Shown here: positions 23,771 through 34,527 of the stretch, piece after piece
Layout: every line of letters starts with the position of its first letter
Numbering within the stretch: the first letter of the stretch is position 1
DNA from: Blastocystis hominis
Taxonomy: Eukaryota; Sar; Bigyra; Opalinata; Blastocystidae
Assembly (NCBI RefSeq): GCF_000151665.1
Contig: NW_013171815.1
Span: forward strand, 1,067,153-1,131,152
Reading direction: 5' to 3'
Length of the DNA: 64,000 bases
Notes under the pieces: generated by a model
Databases searched by the model: none
The model's input: the letters and a program-made list of their open reading frames with translations, nothing else
Told to the model about the DNA's origin: nothing
Translations under genes and position numbers: made by a program

Positions 23771-26032
23771 TCACAAGCCTGGCGGCGCTTCATCGTCGTC
23801 AAAACCCGGCGGCGCTTCCTCCTCCGCCTTCTGTGTCGTCTCTCCCTTCGCCTCCTTCGCGCTCTCCACGCCTCCGCTCACCGCACCGCTCTGCGCTCCC
23901 ATTCCGCCCATCGGAGCCATCGGAGCCATCGGATTCATTCCATTCATCGGGTTCATCGCTCCCATCGGATTCATTCCGTTCATCGGATTCATTCCTCCCA
24001 TTGGATTCATCGCTCCCATCGAAGCGGGCAACGCCGAGCCCATCTGGGCATTGCCCGACCCCTCCATCGCGCCGCTCTGCGCTCCCTGCACGGCTCCCAT
24101 GCCCGGCATCCCTGCAGAGCCCGCGCCTGGCGCCACGGCTCCCGCCGGAGGGACGGCCTGGTGCTGGTAGAACTCCTGGTACTGCATCTGCATGTACTGC
24201 TCGAGCTGGTTGAGATCCAGTCCGGAGGTGAGCATCTGCTGCATCATCATCATGGGGTCCCACTGGTTCGTGGCCTTGCTGCTCTCGCGATATTCGGTTC
24301 CGGTGCCCACGGTGGTTCCGATCATCCGCTGGATCTCCGCCTTGGCGAGCTGCTGCTGCTCTTCGGTGCCGCCAATGTTAATCACTCTGCCCGTTACACC
24401 AACGACCGAAGAACTACCGGACGGGAGGGTAGATGCCTTCGACCGGCTTGCCCGGGATTTGAATGTACGCGTGCGATTTGCTCTGGATGTCCTTGATGAT
24501 CGTGCCCTTCTTGCCGATCACCAGCCCCACCTTATCGTCCGGAACCGTGATCGTGCACACCGGCACGTCCGGCGGAATGCTGCCCATCTGCCCGTCGATG
24601 ATATCCTGGATGTGCTTCTTCGCCTCCAGCACGTTCTTCGGATCGCCCGTGATGATAATGTACCGCTTCGTCGGGTCCTTTTTATCGGGGTCGCGCGGGA
24701 CTTGGATCTGCGTGCTCGTCTTGGACATGAGCTCTTTAATCACGCAGCCGTCCCGACCGATCACCAGCCCCACTTTATCGTTGGGCACCGCCACCTTCTC
24801 GAATCCGTCGCGACTGCTCTGCAATCGCGTGATGATGTCGCCCTTCCGCGTCTCCACAAGCGTCTGGATCACTTCCTTCGTCTTCTCGATCATATCGCGA
24901 TGCCCGCGAATCGTCACGTCGCGCATCACCGCATTCCCCGACACCTCGTTCTCCTGCTGGATCTACGTTTCCACGATTCACAGCAAGCCCACTCGCAGAT
25001 TGACGTTGAAAATATCCTGCAGGTGTCGACGGTTCTCCCCGTTTTTCCCGATGATCAGACCCACGATCGCGAACGGAACCTGGATCGTCTCGATCTCCAC
25101 GTCTGTCTCTCACCGCTCTCCCGCGTCCTCACCGCCATTGAACTCGCTCCGGTTGAAAATCGAAGGGATCGCCGACATCACCGAGTCCACCGCCGGCGTT
25201 TCGACCGATTTCTGCGTGAAAACCGCGGAAGAATCCTACGAACGACTTCTCGACGAGTCGACGCGCGAGGTCGGGCTGCGTGAAGACGTTTTCGACGCGC
25301 TCCACGGCGCTGTTGAGCGTTTCTTCGTTGCTGGCGGAGATCAGAACGTGCAGGGGCTCGTCCATCTCGGTCACCATCATCTAGAGGGAGAGAAGAGGCA
25401 GAAAGCGACGTCTTTGCCGCCCACGGTGAGCGTTGTGTGGGTGTCGGTCTCGACTTCGAGGCGGAAGGGACCGTTGAAGATGGCTTTGTAATCGATGTCG
25501 TTCTGCAGCGGGAAATAGACTTTCTTTGTTAGGAGAGAGCTGCTGAAGCGAGACATACGAGGCTTTGCGGTAGCTTTCACTACAGGATCATGGAGTGCGA
25601 TAAAGCAAACTGGATAGGGATAGCTTCTTAGCAGCCTCCATTGCTGCAATAACTGCAGCGCTAGGATCGGGAATTTCACTTGATGGTTTAGCAGTAGTAG
25701 TAGAAGTAGAAGTAGAAGCAGGTGGAGCCTGAACATCTGTCACTCCACGAGACGCATGTTCTTTTCGCTCCGCAGAATGCTCTGAACGATGGCTTCTGTC
25801 AGAACTGCGATCTCTTCTCCGACCGCTATCATAGTCGCGCTCGCGATGCCTGTCATGACGTCTGTATTCATCTCGACTTCGTTCTCTATCATGGTCCCTT
25901 CCTCTGGAATAGCGCTCAGAATCGCGATGATCTCGACTATGTCTATCTGAAAGTTGAAACAAACAATAATCAAATTCATCTAGAGTAAGAACTATCAAAA
26001 TAAGCACTTACACGTGAATGGCGACTCTCCAT
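23771..26032 (-). CDS. Multi-KH-domain RNA-binding protein
   Basis: Nuclear or cytoplasmic RNA-binding protein. The N-terminus is an Arg/Asp/His/Ser-rich region like those of splicing factors (DRHSRDHRDSERYSR). Several KH domains follow, with GxxG loops in GLIIGKNGENRRHL, GLVIGRDGCVIKEL and GLVIGKKGTIIKDI; the first, near MDEPLHVLISAS, resembles SF1/KHDC4-type KH ends. Introns of 31, 29, 28, 30, 30 and 31 nt are modelled, plus a 5' intron of about 65 nt after a first exon MESRHS whose exact donor is uncertain. The C-terminus is Met/Pro/Gly/Asn-rich: MNPMGG/MNPMNG units at 23897-24030. The stop TGA at 23771-23773 is encoded, right before TTTGTTTGTT. FUBP/KHSRP-like proteins are the nearest comparison. 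Confidence 0.8.
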
Positions 26033-26218
26033 AGCCTATATATTCTATTTTGTGTCGATAGAACTAATGATTAACTTAGCCTACCCTGAAAGCATACATA
26101 AGAGGAGATTATAAGTGTAATAGGTGATAATCGATTATTGCAATTCCAATATTCTGGACAAAACAGTCGGTGTACCGAATCTACTTATTTTTAAGTTATA
26201 AAATAATTCTAAAAGATA

Positions 26219-27322
26219 TGGAAAACAATGATAATGTTTTGGGAGGATGCATTCTTGCCTTTTTCATCCTACTAATTCTGCTTGTATTATTATCGGGTTT
26301 TCCTTTGATCACATAGTATTGGTTTTTGTGCAAATGTGTTATCATCGTCGCGCAAGGAACCGCAGTTATTGTGGAACGATTTGGAAGGTTTTATAAAAAG
26401 GCAGGCAGAGACGATGTACACTTATTTCTAGTGTGATGCTGGATACCATGTCCTTATTCCTTTTGTGGATGTTCCGAGAAAGGTTATTTGGAGAACCTTC
26501 GTAAGCTATCTTACCCCGTTTTTAAATTTTAGCTCGTGGACGGTTCTTCCTCCGGCTTTTACCAGGAAACCTTCTCTTACAATTTGGACCTGCGCCAGAC
26601 CATTTTTGATCTCCCTATTCAACAAATTATCACTCGCGATAATGTGACCATCAGTGTCCATCCGATGATGCTCGTGAGAGTCACCGACCCCGTCCGTGTG
26701 GCCTACGAAGTACTCTCGCACAATTCCTTCTCTCTAGACCTACGACCTCATGGAGGCGGTCGAGCGTCTCGTCCAGACGTCTCTCCGTTCCGTAATCGGC
26801 GACATGGGTCTAGATGACACCCTGGCGTCTCGTCAAGAGATCGAGAAGCTGGTGTCGAACAAGGTGTGCAAGATCTGCCAGGACTGGGGCCTCACCGTCA
26901 CCGGCGTGGATCTCCTCGAAATCGACCCTACGCGCACCATCCAGCAGGCCATGCACGAGCAGATCCGCGCAGAGCGTTATCGCCGAACCCAGAAGGTCAC
27001 GGCGGAAGGTATGGCGGAGAAGCTGCGGCTGCAGGCGGAGGGAAACTGCCAGGCGGCGAAGACGCGCGCGACGGGAGACAGCACGAGCGTGAAGTCGATC
27101 GCGGAGGGAAACCGGAACGCTCGGCTGATTATCGCGGAGAAGACGGCGGAGAGCTTGAATGTGGTGGCGGAGGCGTTGAAGGGCGTGACGAAGGACCCGA
27201 CGCAGTACTTGATCGGAGTGCAATATGTGAACATGCTGAAGGAAATCGCGAAGAAAGCGAAGGCTGTGACGGTGTATTTGCCGCTAGAGACAGATATTGG
27301 AGGAATTGCGTCAAAGCTGTAG
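26219..27322 (+). CDS. Stomatin-like SPFH-domain membrane protein
   Basis: Membrane-scaffolding protein of the stomatin/SPFH family. Start at 26219; a hydrophobic N-terminal hairpin (CILAFFILLILL) precedes the SPFH domain with VERFGRFYKK, YHVLIPFVDVP, ITRDNVTISVH and a conserved helix LASRQEIEKLVSNKV ... WGLTVTGVDLLEI. The C-terminal part is the Ala/Glu-rich coiled coil (AEGMAEKLRLQAEGN) typical of oligomerising stomatins. Introns: 33 nt near the start, 26401-26431 (31 nt, with an unusual GC donor), 26483-26532 (50 nt) and 26710-26737 (28 nt). The GC-AG intron is needed to keep the exact spacing of the conserved RFGRF...GYH block. The stop TAG at 27320-27322 is encoded. Confidence 0.88.
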
Positions 27323-27370
27323 TGTGATTATGATGAGTTTGAGAGAATAAACGATTGAATGAATTGCGAT

Positions 27371-27411
27371 AACAAACAAACAAACAAACAAATGAATGAA
27401 TGAATGAATGG
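27371..27411. repeat. (AAAC)n and (AATG)n microsatellites
   Basis: Between the convergent stomatin-like and GNL2 genes. On the minus strand the first tract reads as repeated TTTG, i.e. several overlapping TGTTTGTT elements about 45 bp past the GNL2 stop. Confidence 0.75.
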
Positions 27412-27451
27412 AATAAAAAAGAATAAAAGAACTAGTGCATTGCGACGAGGG

Positions 27452-29203
27452 TTAGAGAGTTAACAGAATCGCGTCTTCGCGATCGTTTCGGCTGCTTTCA
27501 TTCGTGGAATCGTTTGCTGCTTCGCTTTCCTTTCGCTTTCCTTTCTCGGCTCCCTTCGCTTTGGATTTGGCATTGGATTTCGTATCCTTTTCCTTTTCAT
27601 TCGACTCTTCCTTTGCCAGCAATTTCGTTCCTTCTTTATTCAATTCATCCACAAACGCTTCCGTTATCGTTCCATTCTCTTCCTCCTCCTCCGGTTTCCC
27701 CGGTTTCCCCTCTTTCTCCGGTTCCTCCGGAGGCACAAAATACGGAATCTTTCCTCTCTGCAAATCATTGATCAGCATCACCGCGGCCTGCTTCGTATCG
27801 CCGTCTCCGCCCTTCAGCAATTTCCCGAACTTCTGCGCGATCTTCTCCAAGAAATCCTCCCAATCCTCCCAATCCTCGATGTTGTACGTCTTCTGCAAGT
27901 ACTCCTTCTTCACACGCGACAGAACCTCCGGAATCACCATCTCCGGGTCCGCTAAGCGCTCTGCGCGCACCACACCTTTGATCACAATCTCGGCGTCCGA
28001 GTCGTTGGTGGGCGGAACGATTCCAGGACAGTCGATCAAGTAGATATTGCGAAGCAGCGTGATGTATTGCCACACTTTGGTCTCGCCTGGAATCGGCGCG
28101 ACTTTGCAGACCTGCTTCTTCTTCAGCGTGTTGATGATGCTGCTCTTCCCGACGTTCGGATAGCCGATGAACCCAACGCTGATTTGCTTTTTGTCCTTGT
28201 GGAGCAGCGCGAGCTGCCGCAGCAGATCGAAGAGAGCGGCTTTGCCGAAGCAGTGCTGGAAGGACGCGTGATAAGCCAACGTCGGATATCTAGAAGGTCG
28301 AAAGAGAGAGGAAAAAGAACCTACTCGGCAGAAAGAATCGCGACCCATTTCTTTGTGCACCATGTGGGAACCAAATCGCATTTATTCAGAATGAACACTA
28401 AGTGCTTGTGACGCATGTTCTTCTTCAGATACTCCTCGATTTGCTTCGAACGCGTGCCCAGAGGGTCGCGTGCGTCCAGCACTTCGATCACCACATCGCT
28501 CGAGTCCAGCACTTTGTACAGCTCGCTGTGGATTCGCTTGCTTTGCCCGGCGGTCAGGAAAATGTCTTTCGCGGCCGCTTGCGAGATCTCGTCGTTCAAG
28601 CGCGGCTTCTCTTCTTGCTTCTCCTCGTGTAGTTTCTGCTTCTTGGAAACATCCGAAACCAAGTTCGCCAGATCGGTTGCCGCCAATTTCACACTAACCA
28701 TTAGGAAAATACACACATGAGGCGAGTACCGTTTACGACGCTTGTCAGGACCGAAAGTACTCTGGAACGACTCCGTCGTGAGCAAATTCATCCGCTCCAC
28801 TTTGGAAGAATCGGTGATCAAACTCATAGGAAGAACTTTCGTCTTTAAAACCACAGAATACCTGGATGCTAAAAGCAAAGCCACATTCAACATACGGGTC
28901 ATTTACTGTTTTCGCCATCTCTTCACGAAACGTGTCCAACTTCTCTGGAGTAATTGTTCGCGTGTTTCCAAACCACTTTCTGTTGGGGGCAATGCGAGCA
29001 GGTCCCTCTATTTCCTTGTTTGCTGTTTTGGTCGTGCTCCGCAAATACCCGCCGATTACCTTTCCATCGCGGTCGTATTTCGCCTTTCCCTCTCGATACA
29101 TATGCATTCGGTTGATGGTGGACCGATCACGCATATTCGAGTTCTTACGCACACGATCGGGGTTATCCGAACTGTTACTCTTGTATGAGCTTCGTTTCAC
29201 CAT
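27452..29203 (-). CDS. GNL2: Nucleolar GTP-binding protein 2 (GNL2/NOG2)
   Basis: GTPase for 60S ribosomal subunit assembly in the nucleolus. The N-terminal NGP1NT domain is clear ([53 protein letters not shown]-like block). The GTPase is circularly permuted, as expected: G4 [10 protein letters not shown] comes first, then the P-loop GYPNVGKSS and the G3 IDCPGIV. Introns of 34, 36 and 35 nt lie after NDP, after KRRKR and after ILSAE. The C-terminus is basic/acidic low complexity rich in Lys, Glu and Ser. The encoded TAA is at 27452-27454. It sits beside two ribosomal protein genes, but with separate transcription. Confidence 0.93.
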
Positions 29204-29495
29204 AGTGGATGGAGAAAAAATGAAAAATGTGGACAGTGGTGTAATCAGTGCGAAATAGATGGAAAATCAACAAGGGATGAAACTTGAATAGCATTGAACA
29301 TCGAATCACTTTCTTATATGACTCGATTCCTAGTTCTATTTCACATTCATTTTCGCATTTAGCGCGATCGTATAACTCGAAACTATTGAATTTGAAAATA
29401 CCCCCTTGATCGAAAAGGGTATTGGGGAACTGGCTTAAAGGAATGTATACCCCCACAAGTTTGCTGTTGTCCAATACAGAAAAGCGACAATCACC
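29204..29495. other. Divergent intergenic region GNL2 / eL36
   Basis: About 290 bp between divergent genes that both serve 60S ribosome production. It probably contains two promoters; no specific site recognised. Confidence 0.4.
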
Positions 29496-29917
29496 ATGAA
29501 GGGACCTTGGGAAAGCATTGCTTGCGGAAGAGAGAAGGGTTTCCAGACCCAGAAGCTGGAGAAGAAGGTGAGCCACTGCCAGAAGAGAGTATGTAGCTGT
29601 TGGAGACGATTTAATTATGTAGCACACCTCGAAGAGATCGAAGGTTGTTCGTGAGCTTATCAGCGAGGTCACTGGTATGATCCCCTACGAGAAGCACATG
29701 ATGGATATCCTGAAGGTATAGGGTGACGGTATGTACTGATTTTCATAGGCTGGCGGCAACAACACCGAAAAGAAGATGTACAAGTTTGCCAAGAAGCGAG
29801 TAGGTTCAAACCGTTCTGAATGACCCCTAGCTTCACTCTCACAAGAGAGCTCTTGCTAAGAGAGATGCTATCAAGGAACTCTATGCCAAGATGCGTCGTG
29901 CTCATCATCACCACTAA
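29496..29917 (+). CDS. RPL36: Ribosomal protein eL36
   Basis: 60S ribosomal protein. Start at 29496 (MKGPWESIACGREKG). Three introns, 29589-29622, 29716-29748 and 29800-29830 (34, 33, 31 nt), leave a protein of about 105 residues with the eL36 core: VVRELISEVTGMIPYEKHMMDILK, NTEKKMYKFAKKR and the helix KRALAKRDAIKELYAKMRR. It ends in a His run. The encoded TAA at 29915-29917 is followed by TGTTTGTT at 29955. Confidence 0.93.
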
Positions 29918-29956
29918 GTGTATTGAAGACTCACTTCGGGGGTGTATTGTCCGTGT

Positions 29957-29972
29957 GTTTGTTCGATCAAAC
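29957..29972. terminator. Bidirectional poly(A) element, eL36 / eL13
   Basis: Inverted repeat GTTTG-TTCGAT-CAAAC between two convergent ribosomal protein genes. Plus strand reads TGTTTGTTCG, minus strand reads TTGTTTGATCG. Confidence 0.5.
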
Positions 29973-30037
29973 AATCGCAATGTCCTTGACTCTCCTCACA
30001 ACTTCTTCTTTCCTTCCTTCCTTCCTTCCTTCTCCCC

Positions 30038-30688
30038 TTAGTTCTCCTTCTCGGCGGCCTTCGCAGCACGCTTCGCACGCTTACCGAAGTTGTGGGCATC
30101 GCACAGAGCCTGTCTCAGTCCCATGAACGCAGACCGCTTCTTCAGCTCGGGAGTCACTTCCATGAACTCCACCTTCGGGGCGACCTTCTCAATCGGCAGG
30201 ATGGTACCGTTCAGCTGGGTGGCAGCAGCCATCTCCTCAGCAGTGGCCACTCCCTTCTCTCCCTTCACTCCGCGAGGGAACAGGATCAGCTTGCTCTTGT
30301 ACGCGTTCAGACGCTCCACGTTCGCCTGCAGAGACTCCACGCAGCGGTTCACACGACGATGATCCACAGCAATACCGATCGTCAGAGCCTCACGGGGGTT
30401 GATTCCGGCCTCCTATTCCATTACACACCAAACCAAACCGAAACACACCTTCAACTCTTGCAGAGTGAAACCACGGCCCAGTCTGGTTTTCATGTTGTAC
30501 TTCTGCGTAGAGCAGCGGACAACGGGACGGAGCAGTCCGGCAGCAGGGCGAGGAGCGATCGCGGCAGCCTTTTCCTTACGGAGCAGTCTGCGGCGTCTCT
30601 TCTGTCCAGCCTGATCGAACCAGGTCTTCACACGGCGATCCCAGTCCTTCTTAAAGTGAGCATTAGGTAAAACGTTGTTGTGCTTCAT
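30038..30688 (-). CDS. RPL13: Ribosomal protein eL13
   Basis: 60S ribosomal protein. The N-terminus [16 protein letters not shown] followed by [16 protein letters not shown] is diagnostic of eL13, as is [16 protein letters not shown] in the second exon. One 36-nt intron (30413-30448) separates the two exons. Length about 205 residues, normal. The C-terminus is Lys/Ala-rich. The encoded TAA is at 30038-30040. A (CCTT)n run lies just downstream at 30012-30031. Confidence 0.95.
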
Positions 30689-31133
30689 TTAAACAAATCT
30701 ATAATTTCGTTAGAAAGATATTCACAGATGATATAAAACACATAGCAAAAACATACCAAGGACAGATAAAATATAACCACAAAAAAGCCGCTATATTTGT
30801 CAATAAATCGATCAAAGGAAAGCAAGCAAGATAAAAATCCGCTATGATTATAGATATGGAAATCAAATTGCATCCCTAAAAATGCGTGGAAAGAAAAGGA
30901 CATCATTACACCGATGTGAATGTCTAAGACTATCGATACATATTAATAATGTGAGCCGATAGATGGAAGGACGATAGTATATACTGAAGATATTTCTAAC
31001 AAGCTTTTTTATAATAGTAAAACGGAAATATGGTAATCGCAGTAATAATAGTAAGTAAAACGAATCATATATGGGACTCTTTTATCCAAAACCTTATACT
31101 GAGTTAAGAGTTTATTTTTATATTTTTTTTGCT
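30689..31133. other. AT-rich divergent intergenic region
   Basis: About 445 bp between eL13 (minus) and the Hsp70-like gene (plus). Strongly AT-rich compared with the ribosomal genes beside it. I see no gene or RNA. Confidence 0.4.
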
Positions 31134-32891
31134 ATGCAGCAATATCCGATCCTTGGAATTGATTTGGGAACTTGCTATTCTTGCGTGTATGCTTATCACA
31201 AAGGTAGTATAGAACCTGTACCTATTAATGGAGCAAACACAATAAGATCCGCTATATATGTTAGAGATGGAGTGATGCTATTCGGAAGTTTGGCTATGGC
31301 CCATGCCCACAATGAACCTGACAATGTTTTTTATGATGTTAAGCGATTTATTGGAAGAACTTATAACGAGATTGGAGATCTCGTCCAGAGAAAGAACTAT
31401 CAGTTTTCTATTATGCAGTGGGGTGATGTACCAGTATTCGTGGTTCCTTCGTCTCAAGATAGAAACAGTTACTCGGTCTGTACTCCTGAAGTCCTTGATA
31501 GCTATTTTTTGAAATATCTCGTTGATGAAGCCCAGAATTATTTGGGGTATCAAATCACAGATGTTGTTATCACAGTACCCGCTTTTTTCCAGCAATCTCA
31601 GCAGAATACCACTCTGGCAGCTGCGCAGCTTGCGGGTTTAAATGTTCTGGCTCTATTTCATGAGCCTAGTGCCGCAGCGTTGGCAAGTAACCTGCCTCCC
31701 GTTTTAGAACTGCGCCATGTTCTGGTGTATGATTTAGGAGGAGGTACTTTTGATCTTGCTTTGGTAGAGACAAAGAATGCTTTATATGATGTTATTGGAA
31801 GTGATGGTGACCCCTTTTTAGGAGGTAGTGATTTTGACTATGAGATGTGTAAGATTATACAGGACCGGCTGGTACAACATGGAATTGATATCAATATGTG
31901 GAATCGACAGAAGATTTCTCGGCTCCAGGATCTTTCAGAAAAGGCAAAGATTGAGTTATCTACAATGAAGTCAACTTATATTGATATCTCTTTAATTGAT
32001 TCTTCTATTGAATGCGACTTTGATATCTATCGAGATGAGTTTGAGAAGGCTATTTTCCCGTATATCCAGAGAACGTTGGATATTTGCCATCGATTACTAC
32101 AGTACACACATGTTGTATTGACTCCTAATGATGCTATTCTCCTTGTAGGAGGATCTTCCTACATTCCGTTAGTGAGAGCTTCCTTGGAGAAGGCATTCCC
32201 TAATACTCCTATTCTTAACAACGTGAATCCTGCAGAGATCGTGGCTCATGGTGCTGCATGGTACTGTCTTGATATGTATTGCAGCAAGCACGACCCTCCT
32301 CTTCAGAATCCTCTCCCCTGCCCTGTCATCCATCCCATTGTGGTCCACTCGGTGTATGTTCAGTTTGGTAATAATCCACCTGTTCTTGTCCTCCCTTCTG
32401 GAGTTCGCTGCCAGACTGTGGAGCGAAAAACCTATGCGTTTTCTTGGAATGGAGTGAGAGTGAAGATCCTGACTGATGGAGACGATCACCAGGCTGGAAA
32501 TCTGCGCGAGTTGGATACGTTTAATATTCGAGGCTTCTTTGGTCAGGCTGTTATTGAGATGCAAATGAATGCCAAGGGTGAACTTGAGTTCTCTTATGGA
32601 AGACAGGGGCATCGACTAGAGACTCGAATTGTGGGATTCCAGCATAGCATCTCTATGACCCAGCTCAACCAGTTTACCCAACGATACAACCTGATCAAAA
32701 AGTGTAAGAATGACATCACAGCCATCTTTACACAGAAGCAGCAGCAAGGAAGAGTGACAGCTCAGGCTCGTAATCAGTACAACCTTATTATGGACTGGTT
32801 CAATAATCCTAAAGTTATTCAACGCGCCAGTGATGATACTATCAACAGAGTATATAGGGAAAATTATTATGATTATTTTGCTCGTTTATAA
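31134..32891 (+). CDS. Divergent Hsp70-family protein, intronless
   Basis: Hsp70-fold ATPase. Start at 31134 (MQQYPILGIDLGTCYSC) is preferred over an in-frame ATG at 31071 because it places the phosphate-1 loop GIDLGTCYS at the N-terminus. Phosphate-2 VYDLGGGTFDLALV and the adenosine motif LLVGGSSYIPLVR are intact, so ATP binding is likely. After NPAEIVAHGAAW the substrate-binding part is poorly conserved and short (about 200 residues), without an EEVD or ER-retention tail. The gene has no intron and is AT-rich, unlike its neighbours. The stop TAA at 32889-32891 is encoded, then TTTGTTTGTTTG. It is not a standard cytosolic, ER or organellar Hsp70. Confidence 0.85.
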   Translation: MQQYPILGIDLGTCYSCVYAYHKGSIEPVPINGANTIRSAIYVRDGVMLFGSLAMAHAHNEPDNVFYDVKRFIGRTYNEIGDLVQRKNYQFSIMQWGDVPVFVVPSSQDRNSYSVCTPEVLDSYFLKYLVDEAQNYLGYQITDVVITVPAFFQQSQQNTTLAAAQLAGLNVLALFHEPSAAALASNLPPVLELRHVLVYDLGGGTFDLALVETKNALYDVIGSDGDPFLGGSDFDYEMCKIIQDRLVQHGIDINMWNRQKISRLQDLSEKAKIELSTMKSTYIDISLIDSSIECDFDIYRDEFEKAIFPYIQRTLDICHRLLQYTHVVLTPNDAILLVGGSSYIPLVRASLEKAFPNTPILNNVNPAEIVAHGAAWYCLDMYCSKHDPPLQNPLPCPVIHPIVVHSVYVQFGNNPPVLVLPSGVRCQTVERKTYAFSWNGVRVKILTDGDDHQAGNLRELDTFNIRGFFGQAVIEMQMNAKGELEFSYGRQGHRLETRIVGFQHSISMTQLNQFTQRYNLIKKCKNDITAIFTQKQQQGRVTAQARNQYNLIMDWFNNPKVIQRASDDTINRVYRENYYDYFARL

Positions 32892-33036
32892 ATGTATTCA
32901 CTTTGTTTGTTTGACACTCTTCTTCTATGTTTGGTTGATAACACCAAGGGAAAAAACAATGGTTCATCGTGTCTGCTTCTGTTTGCATTTGTGATACAAT
33001 AAGGGAGTATCAAGTTGATAGGCACAACAAACAAAG

Positions 33037-34216
33037 CACTCATCCATTTCCGTTCTATTACAGCTGTATTTCTAAATCTAATCAAGAAGAATGAAAGAAA
33101 CCATCTTCTCTGCCTCAGATAACAACTTCCATTCCTTGGACAATTGGGACGACAACTCCACAAACGTGATTTCTATCGAATAACAAAGAAATTACGATAA
33201 TATACGTGGATTCTTTTTGCGTTCCTCCTTCATTCGTACTTTAAGAAACACATTATAAGGGATGCGCTCACGACGATGCTGTATCGTACGCTTAGGCTTA
33301 CTCGTTTTAGATTTTGAGATCAGTGATGCAGACTCTAGGTAGGGAGCAGTGTTAGAAGAGGAAGAAGGCAATAAAACTGGATCGTTTGCAGCATCCAGAG
33401 AGTGGCTATGCGATTCAGACATGAAAGAAATGAGAGTGGTGCGGAGTGAAGAAGGGATGGAGGCATTCACTAATGTGTTCATAGAGAGGAAAATAAACAA
33501 CTGAGTGGTGTAGGAAGAGATAACGAGGAGTTGTAGAAACGGGGCTGACGGTATTGCAAAGAGGGAGATTCTTCTTTGCTAAAATGTTATCTTACGGTTT
33601 TGGAAATCTACGAATAGCGCCGGCTATACTCATATCGTGCTTGGGGAAGGGATTCTTGATATGTCTACAGCTTACATGTGCCAAAAACATACAACTTTCT
33701 TGTCATACTCCGAAAGTGCATTCCATACCTGCTTGCATGACTCAACAGAATAAGTTTCGGTTATATTTTCGCGAGAATGAAACAGCCAAAAGAGCATGAA
33801 AGGAGTTAGGGGCTCTATTGAACTAATAAACTCCAGCTAGAATTGTAAAATAGACGGATATCTACTTTCGCAGTTGTCGATGATAACGATGACACTGAAT
33901 TGAGTAAGACACATCAAAACGCCTACAACGCTCTGCAACATAGCTAAAATACTCGGCATTAATTCGACACAGAGTGGAATATAATATCTAGATGAAGAAA
34001 AGTGACAACAGCAGACATTAAAGGTTTCGATAATATATTCTATATTTTGTTCAGCAAAAGTCATGCTTAAATTGGTTTCACTGTTACTAAAGGAATTCAT
34101 TATATCTCTTATGGTAATTGATCTAGAATAAAGGGTCCAGTCTGATACTACTGTGGATCACTTGATCTGATTAGCAGTTCTCGTAGAACATTTTCGATCA
34201 ATCCCCTTTCTTCCAT
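33037..34216 (-). CDS. DEK_C-like domain protein with two HMG boxes
   Basis: Probable chromatin protein. Start at 34216 (MEERGLIENVLREL); an in-frame ATG at 34337-34339 is possible. The N-terminus resembles a DEK_C helical domain (SITIRDIMNSFSNS). After splicing (introns of 29, 29, 43, 31 and 33 nt, then 33470-33501, 33173-33205 and 33072-33101) two HMG boxes appear: one with PFMLFWLFHSRENIT ... VWNALSEYDKKTY, one with IPYNVFLKVRMKEERKKNP ... WKLLSEAEKMKY. A 32-nt intron at 33470-33501 links the two boxes; otherwise they would be two adjacent genes. The stop is made by polyadenylation: codon TGC at 33038 gives TG+A three bases before TGTTTGTT. Its paralogue is at 51782-55217. Confidence 0.6.
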
Positions 34217-34527
34217 AACATAAACAGTACAGTACTTTGAAGGAGTATTAGAAAACTCTTTGAATGAAACAGGACTACACTGCTTATACGACTCGTGTAT
34301 AGAACCAAAAGTGAAAAAGAGAGAAATCAAGGTTCTCATAAAATGGCATTGAAAAAAGATGGAGTGAATTCTCTGTGGAAAGTTCTATTGTTGGAACAAT
34401 GGTGTCAGTGATAAGGAACCAAGCAAGTGACTTGGATCTCAAATTCTGGAATTCCATATTTTCGGGTCAAAGTGGGGGTTTGGTCATACACCCAATCAAG
34501 TGCTTAACATATTTTATTAATTTCACA

